Source: Ptiloglossa arizonensis (lineage: Eukaryota; Arthropoda; Insecta; Hymenoptera; Colletidae). Taken from it: a stretch of DNA of 64,000 nucleotides. Below are positions 11,691 to 22,787 of the stretch, piece after piece; within the stretch, counting starts at the first letter, position 1, and the number at the start of each line of letters is the position of its first letter. Both the position numbers and the translations under genes were made by a program. Below the pieces are notes generated by a model. The model saw only the letters and a program-made list of their open reading frames with translations. It ran no database searches and had not been told where the DNA came from. The DNA lies in contig NW_027478385.1 in the NCBI RefSeq assembly GCF_051014685.1, positions 9,176,001 to 9,240,000 on the forward strand, read 5' to 3'.

Positions 11691-14213
11691 CTTAACTAGA
11701 ATGGCCTAGGGAAAAAATACACATACCTTTGTAATCGGGCGAGTTTCTACTTTCAGATGCAACAGGAATTTTTGGGTTAGGTCAATCCGTCCGCGAGATA
11801 TGGGAGTTTGAAGCTAAGAAATTGTTGAGAAGACAACAAATGTTTCGCACTTCTGCTGCTCCAAACGCTTAACCAGAATGGCCGAGGGAAAAAATACACA
11901 TACCGTTGTAATCGGGCGAGTTTCTACTTTCAGGCGCAATAGGAATTTTTGGGTTAGGTCAATCCGTTCGCGAGATATGGGAGTTTGAAGCCAAGAAATG
12001 GTTGAGAAGGCAAAAAATTTTTCGCAATTCTGCTGCTCCAAACGCTTAACCCGAATGGCCTAGGGAAAGAATACACATACCGTTGTAATTGGGCGAGTTT
12101 CTACTTTCAGACGCAACAGGAATTTTTGGGTTAAGTCAATCCGTTCGCGAGATATGGGAGTTTGAAGCCAAGAAATGGTTGAGAAGGCAAAAAATTTTTC
12201 GCAATTCTGCTGCTCCAAACGCTTAACCAGAATGGCCGAGGGAAAAAATACACATACCGTTGTAATCGGGCGAGTTTCTACTTTCAGCCGCAATAGGAAT
12301 TTTTGGGTTAGGTCAATCCGTTCGCGAGATATGGGAGTTTGAAGCCAAGAAATGGTTGAGAAGGCAAAAAATTTTTCGCATTTCTGCTGCTTCAAACGCT
12401 TAACCAGAATGGCCTAGGGAAAAAATACACATACCGTTGTAATCGGGCGAGTTTCTACCTTCAGTTACAATAGGAATTTTTGAGTTAGGTCAATCCGTTC
12501 GCGAGATATGGGACTTTGAAGCTAAGAAATGGTTGACAAGACAATAAATTTTTCGCAATTCTGCTGCTCCAAACGCTTAACCCGGATGGCCTAGGGAAAA
12601 AATACACATATCGTTGTAATCGGGCGAGTTTCTACTTTCAGATGCAATAGGAATTTTTGGGTTAGGTCAATCCGTTCGCGAGATATGGGAATTTGAAGCC
12701 AAGAAATGGTTGAGAGGGCAAAATATTTTTCGCAATTCTGCTGCTCCAAACGCTTAACCAGAATGGCCTAGGGAAAAAATACACATACCGTTGTAATCGG
12801 GCGAGTTTCTACTTTCAGATGCAACAGGAATTTTTGGGTTAGGTCAATCCGTCCGCGAGATATGGGAGTTTGAAGCTAAGAAATGGTTGAGAAGACAACA
12901 AATGTTTCGCACTTCTGCTGCTCCAAACGCTTAACCAGAATGGCCGAGGGAAAAAATACACATACCGTTGTAATCGGGCGAGTTTCTACTTTCAGGCGCA
13001 ATAGGAATTTTTGGGTTAGGTCAATCCGTTCGCGAGATATGGGAGTTTGAAGCCAAGAAATGGTTGAGAAGGCAAAAAATTTTTCGCAATTCTGCTGCTC
13101 CAAACGCTTAACAAGAATGGCCTAGGGAAAGAATACACATACCGTTGTAATCGGGCGAGTTTCTACTTTCAGCCGCAATAGGAATTTTTGGGTTAGGTCA
13201 ATCCGTTCGCGAGATATGGGAGCTTGAAGCCAAGAAATGGTTGAGAAGGCAAAAAATTTTTCGCATTTCTGCTGCTTCAAACGCTTAACCAGAATGGCCT
13301 AGGGAAAAAATACACATACCGTTGTAATCGGGCGAGTTTCTACCTTCAGTTACAATAGGAATTTATGAGTTAGGTCAATCCGTTCGCGAGATATGGGACT
13401 TTGAAGCTAAGAAATGGTTGACAAGACAATAAATTTTTCGCAATTCTGCTGCTTCAAACGCTTAACCAGAATGGCCGAGGGAAAAAATACACATACCGTT
13501 GTAATCGGGCGAGTTTCTACCTTCAGTTACAATAGGAATTTTTGAGTTAGGTCAATCCGTTCGCGAGATATGGGACTTTGAAGCTAAGAAATGGTTGACA
13601 AGACAATAAATTTTTCGCAATTCTGCTGCTCCAAACGCTTAACCCGGATGGCCTAGGGAAAAAATACACATATCGTTGTAATCGGGCGAGTTTCTACTTT
13701 CAGATGCAATAGGAATTTTTGGGTTAGGTCAATCCGTTCGCGAGATATGGGAATTTGAAGCCAAGAAATGGTTGAGAGGGCAAAATATTTTTCGCAATTC
13801 TGCTGCTCCAAACGCTTAACCAGAATGGCCTAGGGAAAAAATACACATACCGTTGTAATCGGGCGAGTTTCTACTTTCAGATGCAACAGGAATTTTTGGG
13901 TTAGGTCAATCCGTCCGCGAGATATGGGAGTTTGAAGCTAAGAAATGGTTGAGAAGACAACAAATGTTTCGCACTTCTGCTGCTCCAAACGCTTAACCAG
14001 AATGGCCGAGGGAAAAAATACACATACCGTTGTAATCGGGCGAGTTTCTACTTTCAGGCGCAATAGGAATTTTTGGGTTAGGTCAATCCGTTCGCGAGAT
14101 ATAGGAGTTTGAAGCCAAGAAATGGTTGAGAAGGCAAAAAATTTTTCGCAATTCTGCTGCTCCAAACGCTTAACAAGAATGGCCTAGGGAAAGAATACAC
14201 ATACCGTTGTAAT
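11691..14213. repeat. 6-monomer (1,062-bp) higher-order repeat zone
   Basis: The monomer with ccgtccgcgag and acaacaaatgtttcgcac followed by a ccgaggg/ggcgcaatagg monomer recurs at about 11.8, 12.88 and 13.94 kb, spaced 1,062 bp. The clearest gap-free match is 12,416-13,151 to 13,478-14,213 (736 bp), sharing cccggatgg, atatcgttg and gagagggcaaaatattt. The first period is more diverged (acctttgtaatcgg, gaaattgttgag). Related monomers occur near 47.6-48.7 and 53.6-54.7 kb. Confidence 0.8.
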
Positions 14214-14814
14214 TGGGCGAGTTTCTACTTTCAGACGCAACAGGAATTTTTGGGTTAGGTCAATCCGTTCGCGAAATATGGGAGTTTGAAGCCAAGAAAT
14301 GGTTGAGAAGGCAAAAAATTTTTCGCAATTCTGCTACTCCAAACGCTTAACCAGAATGGCCTAGGGGAAAAATACACATACCGTTGTATTCGGGCGAGTT
14401 TCTATTTTCAGACGCAACAGGAATTTTTGGGTTAGGTCAATCCGTTCGCGAGATATGGGAGTTTGAAGCCAAGAAATGGTTGAGAGGGCAAAAAATTTTT
14501 CGCAATTCTGCTGCTCGAAACGCTTAACCAGAATGGCCTAGGGAAAAAATACACATACCGTTGTAATCGGGCGAGTTTCTACTTTCAGATGCAACAGGAA
14601 TTTTTGGGTTAGGTCAATCCGTTCGCGAGATATGGGAGTTTGAAGCTAAGAAATGGTTGAGAAGACAACAAATGTTTCGCACTTCTGCTGCTCCAAACGC
14701 CTAACCAGAATGGCCGAGGGAAAAAATACACATACCGTTGTAATCGGGCGAGTTTCTACCTTCAGTTACAATAGGAATTTTTGAGTTAGGTCAATCCGTT
14801 CGCGAGATATGGGA
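14009..14814. repeat. 8-monomer-offset duplication, left copy (offset 1,416 bp)
   Basis: Aligns gap-free to 15,425-16,230. Diagnostic shared features are taacaagaatgg (14,171 and 15,587), agaatacac with ttgtaattggg, cctaggggaaaaat with tgtattcgggcgag, gctgctcgaaacgc and caaacgcctaacc. Copies part at 14,815 (g) versus 16,231 (c). One difference seen is gatataggag near 14,099 against gatatggga in the partner. Confidence 0.82.
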
Positions 14815-15424
14815 GTTTGAAGCCAAGAAATGGTTGAGAAGGCAAAAAATTTTTCGCAATTCTGCTGCTCCAAACGCTTAACCAGGATGGCCTAGGGAAA
14901 AAATACACATACCGTTGTAATCGGGCGAGTTTCTACTTTCCGATGCACTAGGAGTTTTTGGGTTAGGTCGATCCGTTCGCGAGATATGGGAGTTTGAAGC
15001 CAAGAAATGGTTGAGAAGGCAAAAAATTTTTCGCAATTCTGCTGCTCCAAACGCTTAACCAGAGTGGCCGAGGGAAAAAATACACATACCGTTGTAATCG
15101 GGCGAGTTTCTACTTTCAGCCGCAATAGGAATTTTTGGGTTAGGTCAATCCGTTCGCGAGATATGGGAGTTTGAAGCAAAGAAATGGTTGAGAAGGCAAA
15201 AAATTTTTCGCATTTCTGCTTCTTCAAACGCTTAACCAGAATGGCCTAGGGAAAAAATACACATACCGTTGTAATCGGGCGAGTTTCTACCTTCAGTTAC
15301 AATAGGAATTTTTGAGTGAGGTCAATCCGTTCGCGAGATATGGGACTTTGAAGCTAAGAAATGGTTGGCAAGACAATAAATTTTTCGCAATTCTGCTGCT
15401 TCAAACGCTTAACCAGTATGGCCT

Positions 15425-16230
15425 AGGGAAAAAATACACATACCGTTGTAATCGGGCGAGTTTCTACTTTCAGGCGCAATAGGAATTTTTGGGTTAGGTC
15501 AATCCGTTCGCGAGATATGGGAGTTTGAAGCCAAGAAATGGTTGAGAAGGCAAAAAATTTTTCGCAATTCTGCTGCTCCAAACGCTTAACAAGAATGGCC
15601 TAGGGAAAGAATACACATACCGTTGTAATTGGGCGAGTTTCTACTTTCAGACGCAACAGGAATTTTTGGGTTAGGTCAATCCGTTCGCGAGATATGGGAG
15701 TTTGAAGCCAAGAAATGGTTGAGAAGGCAAAAAATTTTTCGCAATTCTGCTACTCCAAACGCTTAACCAGAATGGCCTAGGGGAAAAATACACATACCGT
15801 TGTATTCGGGCGAGTTTCTATTTTCAGACGCAACAGGAATTTTTGGGTTAGGTCAATCCGTTCGCGAGATATGGGAGTTTGAAGCCAAGAAATGGTTGAG
15901 AGGGCAAAAAATTTTTCGCAATTCTGCTGCTCGAAACGCTTAACCAGAATGGCCTAGGGAAAAAATACACATACCGTTGTAATCGGGCGAGTTTCTACTT
16001 TCAGATGCAACAGGAATTTTTGGGTTAGGTCAATCCGTTCGCGAGATATGGGAGTTTGAAGCTAAGAAATGGTTGAGAAGACAACAAATGTTTCGCACTT
16101 CTGCTGCTCCAAACGCCTAACCAGAATGGCCGAGGGAAAAAATACACATACCGTTGTAATCGGGCGAGTTTCTACCTTCAGTTACAATAGGAATTTTTGA
16201 GTTAGGTCAACCCGTTCGCGAGATATGGGA
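15425..16230. repeat. 8-monomer-offset duplication, right copy (offset 1,416 bp)
   Basis: Partner of 14,009-14,814. The segment between the copies (14,815-15,424) resembles 16.41-17.02 kb at an offset of 1,593 bp (nine monomers; cgatgcacta at 14,941 and 16,534). The register therefore shifts by one monomer, a 1-monomer insertion or deletion between the copies. The bridge 16,231-16,720 contains ggatgg/ttacaatagg, ccgatgcactagg and atatacatacc monomers. Confidence 0.8.
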
Positions 16231-16739
16231 CTTAGAAGCTAAGAAATGGTTGACAAGACAATAAATTTTTCGCAATTCTGCTGCTCCAAACGCTTAACCA
16301 GGATGGCCTAGGGAAAAAATACACATACCGTTGTAATCGGGCGAGTTTCTACCTTCAGTTACAATAGGAATTTTTGAGTTAGGTCAATCCGTTCGCGAGA
16401 TATGGGAGTTTGAAGCCAAGAAATGGTTGAGAAGGCAAAAAATTTTTCGCAATTCTGCTGCTCCAAACGCTTAACCAGGATGGCCTAGGGAAAAAATACA
16501 CATACCGTTGTAATCGGGCGAGTTTCTACTTTCCGATGCACTAGGAGTTTTTGGGTTAGGTCGATCCGTTCGCGAGATATGGGAGTTTGATGCCAAGAAA
16601 TGGTTGAGAAGGCAAAAAATTTTTCGCAATTCTGCTGCTCCAAACGCTTAACCAGGATGGCCTAGGGAAAAAATATACATACCGTTGTAATCGGGCGAGT
16701 TTCTACTTTCAGATGCAATGGGAATTTTTGGGTTAGGTC

Positions 16740-19700
16740 AATCCGTTCGCGAGATATGGGAGTTTGAAGCCAAGAAATGGTTGAGAAGGCAAAAAATTTT
16801 TCGCAATTCTGCTGCTCCAAACGCTTAACCAGAATGGCCGAGGGAAAAAATACACATACCGTTGTAATCGGGCGAGTTTCTACTTTCAGCCGCAATAGGA
16901 ATTTTTGGGTTAGGTCAATCCGTTCGCGAGATATGGGAGTTTGAAGCTAAGAAATGGTTGGCAAGACAATAAATTTTTCGCAATTCTGCTGCTTCAAACG
17001 CTTAACCAGTATGGCCTAGGGAAAAAATACACATACCGTTGTAATCGGGCGAGTTTCTACTTTCCGATGCACTAGGAGTTTTTGGGTTAAGTCAATCCGT
17101 TCGCGAGATATGGGAGTTTGAAGCTAAGAAATGGTTCAGAAGACAACAAATTTTTCGCACTTCTGCTGCTCCAAACGCTTAACCCGGATGGCCTAGGGAA
17201 AAAATACACATACCGTTGTAATCGGGCGAGTTTCTACTTTCAGATGCAATAGGAATTTTTGGGTTAGGTCAATCCGTTCGCGAGATATGGGAATTTGAAG
17301 CCAAGAAATGGTTGAGAAGGCAAAATATTTTTCGCAATTCTGCTGCTCCAAACGCTTAACCAGAATGGCCTAGGGAAAAAATACACATACCGTTGTAATC
17401 GGGCGAGTTTCTACTTTCAGATGCAACAGGAATTTTTGGGTTAGGTCAATCCGTTCGCGAGATATGGGAGTTTGAAGCCAAGAAATGGTTGAGAAGGCAA
17501 AAAATTTTTCGCAATTCTGCTGCTCCAGACGCTTCACCAGAACGCCCTGGGGAAAAAATACACATACCGTTGTAATCGGGCGAGTTTCTACTTTCAGACG
17601 CAACAGGAATTTTTGGGTTAGGTCAATCCGTTCGCGAGATATGGGACTTTGAAGCTAAGAAATGGTTGACAAGATAATAAATTTTTCGCACTTTTGCTGC
17701 TCCAATCGCTTAACCAGAATGGCCTAAGGGAAAAATACACGTACCGTTGTAATCGGGCGAGTTTCTACTTTCAAATGCAATAGGAATTTTTGGGTTAGGT
17801 CAATCCGTTCGCGAGATGTGGGAGTTTGAAGCTAAGAAATGGTTGAGAAGACAACAAATTTTTCGCACTTCTGCTGCTTCAAACGCTTAACCAGAATGGC
17901 CTTGGGAAAAAATACACGTACCGCTGTAATCGGGCGAGTTTCTACTTTCAGATGCAATAGGAATTTTTGGGTTAGGTCAATCCGTTCGCGAGATATGGGA
18001 GTTTGAGGCTAAGAAATGGTTGATAAGGCAAGAAATTTTTCGCAATTCTGCGGCTCCTAACGCTTAACCAGGATGGCCTAGGGAAAAAATACACATACCT
18101 TTGTAATCGGGCGAGTTGCTACTTTCAGATGCAATAGGAATTTTTGGGTAACGTCAATCCGTTCGCGAGATATGGGAGTTTGAAGCCAAGAAATGGTTGA
18201 GAAGGCAAAAAATTTTTCGCAATTCTGCTGCTCCAAACGCTTAACCAGAATGGCCTAGGGAAAAAATACACATACCGCTGTAATCGGGCGAGTTTCTACT
18301 TTCAGTCGCAAAAGGAATTTTTGGGTTAGGTCAATCCGTTCGCGAGATATTGGACTTTGAAGCCAAGAAATGGTTGAGAAGGCAAAAAATTTTTCGCAAT
18401 TCTGCTGCTCCAAACGCTTAACCAGAATGGCCTAGGGAATAAATACACATACCCTTGTAATCGGGCGAGTTTCTACTTTCAGATGCAACAGGAATTTTTG
18501 GGTTAGGTCATTCCGTTCGGGAGATATGGGAGTTTGAAGCCAAGAAATGGTTGAGAAGGCAAAAAATTTTTCGCAATTCTGCTGCTCCAAACGCTTAACC
18601 AGAATGGCCTAGGGAATAAATACACATACCCTTGTAATCGGGCGAGTTTCTACTTTCAGACGCAATAGGAATTTTTGGGTTAGGTCAATCCGTTCGCGAG
18701 ATATGGGAGTTTGAAGCCAAGAAATGGTTGAGAAGGCAAAAAATTTTTCGCAATTCTGCTGCTTCAAACGCTTAACCAGACTGGCCTAGGGAAAAAATAC
18801 ACATACCGTTGTAATCGGGCGAGTTTCTACTTTCAGCTACAATAGGAATTTATGGGTTAGGTCAATTCGTTTGCGAGATATGGGACTTTGAAGCTAAGAA
18901 ATGGTTGACAAGACAATAAATTTTTCGCACTTCTGCTGCTCCAATCGCTTAACCAGAATGGCCTAAGGGAAAAATACACGTACGGTTGTAATCGGGCGAG
19001 TTTCTACTTTCAAATGCAATAGGAATTTTTGGGTTTGGTCAATCCTTTCGCGAGATATGGGACTTTGAAGCTAAGAAATGGTTGAGAAGGCAACAAATTT
19101 TTCGCAATTCTGCTGCTCCAAACGCTTAACCAGAATGGCCTAGGGAAAAAATACGCATACCGTTGTAATCGGGCGAGTACCTACTTTCAGTTAGAATAGG
19201 AATTTTTTGGATAAGTCAATCCGTTCGCGAGATATGGGACTTTGAAGCTAAGAAATGGTTGACAAGACAATAAATTTTTCGCACTTCTGCTGCTCCAATC
19301 GCTTAACCAGAATGGCCTAAGGGAAAAATACACATACCGTTGTAATCGGGCGAGTTTCTAGTTTCAGATGCAACAGGAATTTTTGGGTTAGGTCAATCCG
19401 TTCGCGAGATATGGGAGTTTGAAGCCAAGAAATGGTTGAGAAGGCAAAAAATTTTTCGCAATTCTGCTGCGCCAAACGCTTAACCAGAATGGCCTAGGGA
19501 AAAAATACACATACCGTTGTAATCGGGCGAGTCTCTACTTTCAGATGCAACAGGAATTTTTGGGTTAGGTCAATCCGTTCGTGAGATAGGGGAGTTTGAA
19601 GCTAAGAAACGGTTAAAAGACAACAAATTTTTCGCACTTCTGCTGCTCCAAACGCTTAACCAAAATGGCCTAGGGAAAAAATACAGATACCGTTGTAATC

Positions 19701-22700
19701 GGGCGAGTTTCTACTTTCAGACGCTATAGGAATTTTTGGGTTAGGTCAATCCATTCGCGAGATATGGGAGTTTGAAGCTAAGAAATGGTTGAGAAGAGAA
19801 CAAATTTTTCGCAATTCTGCTGCTCCAAACGCTTTACCAGAATGGCCTAGGGAAAAAATACACATACCGTTGTAATCGGGCGAGTTTCTACTTTCAGACG
19901 CAGCAGGAATTTTTGGGTTTGGTCAATCCTTTCGCGAGATATGGGACTTTGAAGCTAAGAAATGGTTGAGAAGGCCACAAATTTTTCGCAATTCTGCTGC
20001 TCCAAACGCTTAACCAGAATGGCCTAGGGAAAAAATACGCATACCGTTGTAATCGGGCGAGTTCCTACTTTCAGTTAGAATAGGAATTTTTTGGATAAGT
20101 CAATCCGTTCGCGAGATATGGGACTTTGAAGCTAAGAAATGGTTGACAAGACAATAAATTTTTCGCACTTCTGCTGCTCCAATCGCTTAACCAGAATGGC
20201 CTAAGGGAAAAATACACATACCGTTGTAATCGGGCGAGTTTCTAGTTTCAGATGCAACAGGAATTTTTGGGTTAGGTCAATCCGTTCGCGAGATATGGGA
20301 GTTTGAAGCCAAGAAATGGTTGAGAAGGCAAAAAATTTTTCGCAATTCTGCTGCGCCAAACGCTTAACCAGAATGGCCTAGGGAAAAAATACACATACCG
20401 TTGTAATCGGGCGAGTCTCTACTTTCAGATGCAACAGGAATTTTTGGGTTAGGTCAATCCGTTCGCGAGATAGGGGAGTTTGAAGCCAAGAAATGGTTGA
20501 GAAGGCAAAAAATTTTTCGCAATTCTGCTGCTTCAAACGCTTAACCAGACTGGCCTAGGGAAAAAATACACATACCGTTGTAATCGGGCGAGTTTCTACT
20601 TTCAGCTACAATAGGAATTTATGGGTTAGGTCAATTCGTTTGCCAGATATGGGACTTTGAAGCTAAGAAATGGTTGACAAGACAATAAATTTTTCGCAAT
20701 TCTGCTGCTCCAATCGCTTAACCAGAATGGCCTAAGGGAAAAATACACGTACAGTTGTAAACGGGCGAGTTTCTACTTTCAAATGCAATAGGAATTTTTG
20801 GGTTGGGTCAATCCGTTCGCGAGATATGGGAGTTTGAAGCTAACAAATGGTTGAGAAGAGAACAAATTTTTCGCAATTCTGCTGCTCCAAACGCTTAACC
20901 AGAATGGCCTAGGGAAAAAATACACATACCGTTGTAATCGGGCGAGTTTCTACTTTCAGACGCAACAGGAATTTTTGGGTTAGGTCAATCCGTTCGCGAG
21001 ATATGGGAGTTTGAAGCCAAGAAATGGTTGAGAAGGCAAAAAATTTTTCGCAATTCTGCTGCTCCAAACGCTTAACCAGAATGGCCTAGGGAAAAAATAC
21101 ACATACCCTTGTAATCGGGCGAGTTTCTACTTTCAGACGCAGCAGGAATTTTTGGGTTAGGTCAATCCTTTCGCGAGATATGGGACTTTGAAGCTAAGAA
21201 ATGGTTGAGAAGGCAACAAATTTTTCGCAATTCTGCTGCTCCAAACGCTTAACCAGAATGGCCTAGGGAAAAAATGCGCATACCGTTGTAATCGGGCGAG
21301 TTCCTACTTTCAGTTAGAATAGGAATTTTTTGGATAAGTCAATCCGTTCGCCAGATATGGGACTTTGAAGCTAAGAAATGGTTGACAAGACAATAAATTT
21401 TTCGCACTTCTGCTGCTCCAATCGCTTAACCAGAATGGCCTAAGGGAAAAATACACATACCGTTGTAATCGGGCGAGTTTCTAGTTTCAGATGCAACAGG
21501 AATTTTTGGGTTAGGTCAATCCGTTCGCGAGATATGGGAGTTTGAAGCCAAGAAATGGTTGAGAAGGCAAAAAATTTTTCGCAATTCTGCTGCGCCAAAC
21601 GCTTAACCAGAATGGCCTAGGGAAAAAATACACATACCGTTGTAATCGGGCGAGTCTCTACTTTCAGATGCAACAGGAATTTTTGGGTTAGGTCAATCCG
21701 TTCGCGAGATAGGGGAGTTTGAAGCTAAGAAACGGTTAAAAGACAACAAATTTTTCGCACTTCTGCTGCTCCAAACGCTTAACCAGAATGGCCTAGGGAA
21801 AAAATACAGATACCGTTGTAATCGGGCGAGTTTCTACTTTCAGACGCTATAGGAATTTTTGGGTTAGGTCAATCCATTCGCGAGATATGGGAGTTTGAAG
21901 CTAAGAAATGGTTGAGAAGAGAACAAATTTTTCGCAATTCTGCTGCTCCAAACGCTTTACCAGAATGGCCTAGGGATAAAACACACATACCGTTGTAATC
22001 GGGAGAGTTTCTACTTTCAGACGCAATAGGAATTTTTGGGTCAGGTCAATCCGTTCGCGAGATATGGGAGTTTGAAGCCAAGAAATGGTTGAGAAGAGAA
22101 CAAATTTTTCGCAATTCTGCTGCTCCAAACGCTTAACCAGAATGGCCTAGGGCAAAAATACACATACCGTTGTAATCGGGCGAGTTTCTACTTTCAGACG
22201 CAATAGGAATTTTTGGGTTAGGTCAAGCCGTTCGCGAGATATGTGACTTTGAAGCTAAGAAATGGTTGAGAAGGCAAAAAATTTTTCGCAATTCTGCTGC
22301 TTCATACGCTTAACCAGAATGGCCTAGGGAAAAAATACGCATACCGTTGTAATCGGGCGAGTTTCTACTTTCAGATGCAGCAGGAATTTTTGGGTTAGGT
22401 CAATCCGTTCGCGAGATATGGGAGTTTGAAGCCAAGAAATGGTTGAGAAGGCAAAAAATTTTTCGCAATTCTGCTGCTTCAAACGCTTAACCAGTATGGC
22501 CTAGGGAAAAAATACACATACCGTTGTAATCGGGCGAGTTTCTACTTTCAGTTGCAATAGGAATTTTTGGGTTAGGTCAATCCGTTCGCGAGATATGGGA
22601 CTTTGAAGCTAAGAAATGGTTCACAAGACCATAAATTTTCCGCACTTCTGCTGCTCCAATCGCTTAACCAGAAGGGCCTAAGGGAAGAATACACGTACCG

Positions 22701-22755
22701 TTGTAATCGGTCGAGTTTCTACTTTCAAATGCAATAGGAATTTTTGGGTTAGGTC
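16740..22755. repeat. 34-monomer higher-order repeat, copy 1 (6,016 bp)
   Basis: First of three copies. Offset to copy 2 is 6,016 bp, or 34 x 177 minus 2. The two missing bases are single deletions in the aaacggttaaaagac monomers near 19,612 and 21,732. Markers at constant offset are aagataataa (17,671 / 23,687 / 28,464) and acgctatagg (19,721 / 25,737 / 30,514). The unit is rich in old-type monomers: ttagaatagg with ggataag, ctacaatagg with caattcgtttgc, gctgcgccaaacgc, gcggctcctaacgc. I saw only a few differences from copies 2 and 3, such as gaggctaag at 18,007, gcaaaagg at 18,312 and tacggttgtaatcgg near 18,984. Start and end lie within exchange intervals of about 50 bp. Confidence 0.92.
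19041..21703. repeat. Three-fold internal sub-repeat inside the 34-monomer unit
   Basis: A run of about three monomers occurs three times, starting at the aatcctttcgcg marker at 19,041, 19,925 and 21,164 (spacings 884 and 1,239 bp, about five and seven monomers). Each run contains a ttagaatagg/ggataagtc monomer, an aagggaaaaatacac/gtttctagtttc monomer and a gctgcgcc/gagtctctac monomer. Copies differ by private bases (gagtacctac at 19,18x; gagttcctac at 20,07x and 21,30x; aaaatgcgc at 21,27x). The same layout is carried in the other large copies. Confidence 0.8.
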
Positions 22756-22787
22756 AATCCGTTCGCGAGATATGGGAGTTTGAAGCC
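22736..22787. other. Exchange interval between large copies 1 and 2 (hybrid monomer 22,656-22,832)
   Basis: The left half of this monomer is of the tail type (gaagggcctaagggaagaat, cggtcgag, aaatgcaatagg), identical to 33,449-33,529. The right half is of the unit-start type (gaagccaag, ggcaaaaaattttt, then ccgaggg), identical to 16,77x. The last tail-specific base is a at 22,736 (g at 16,720). The first start-specific base is c at 22,787 (t at 33,580). Confidence 0.85.
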
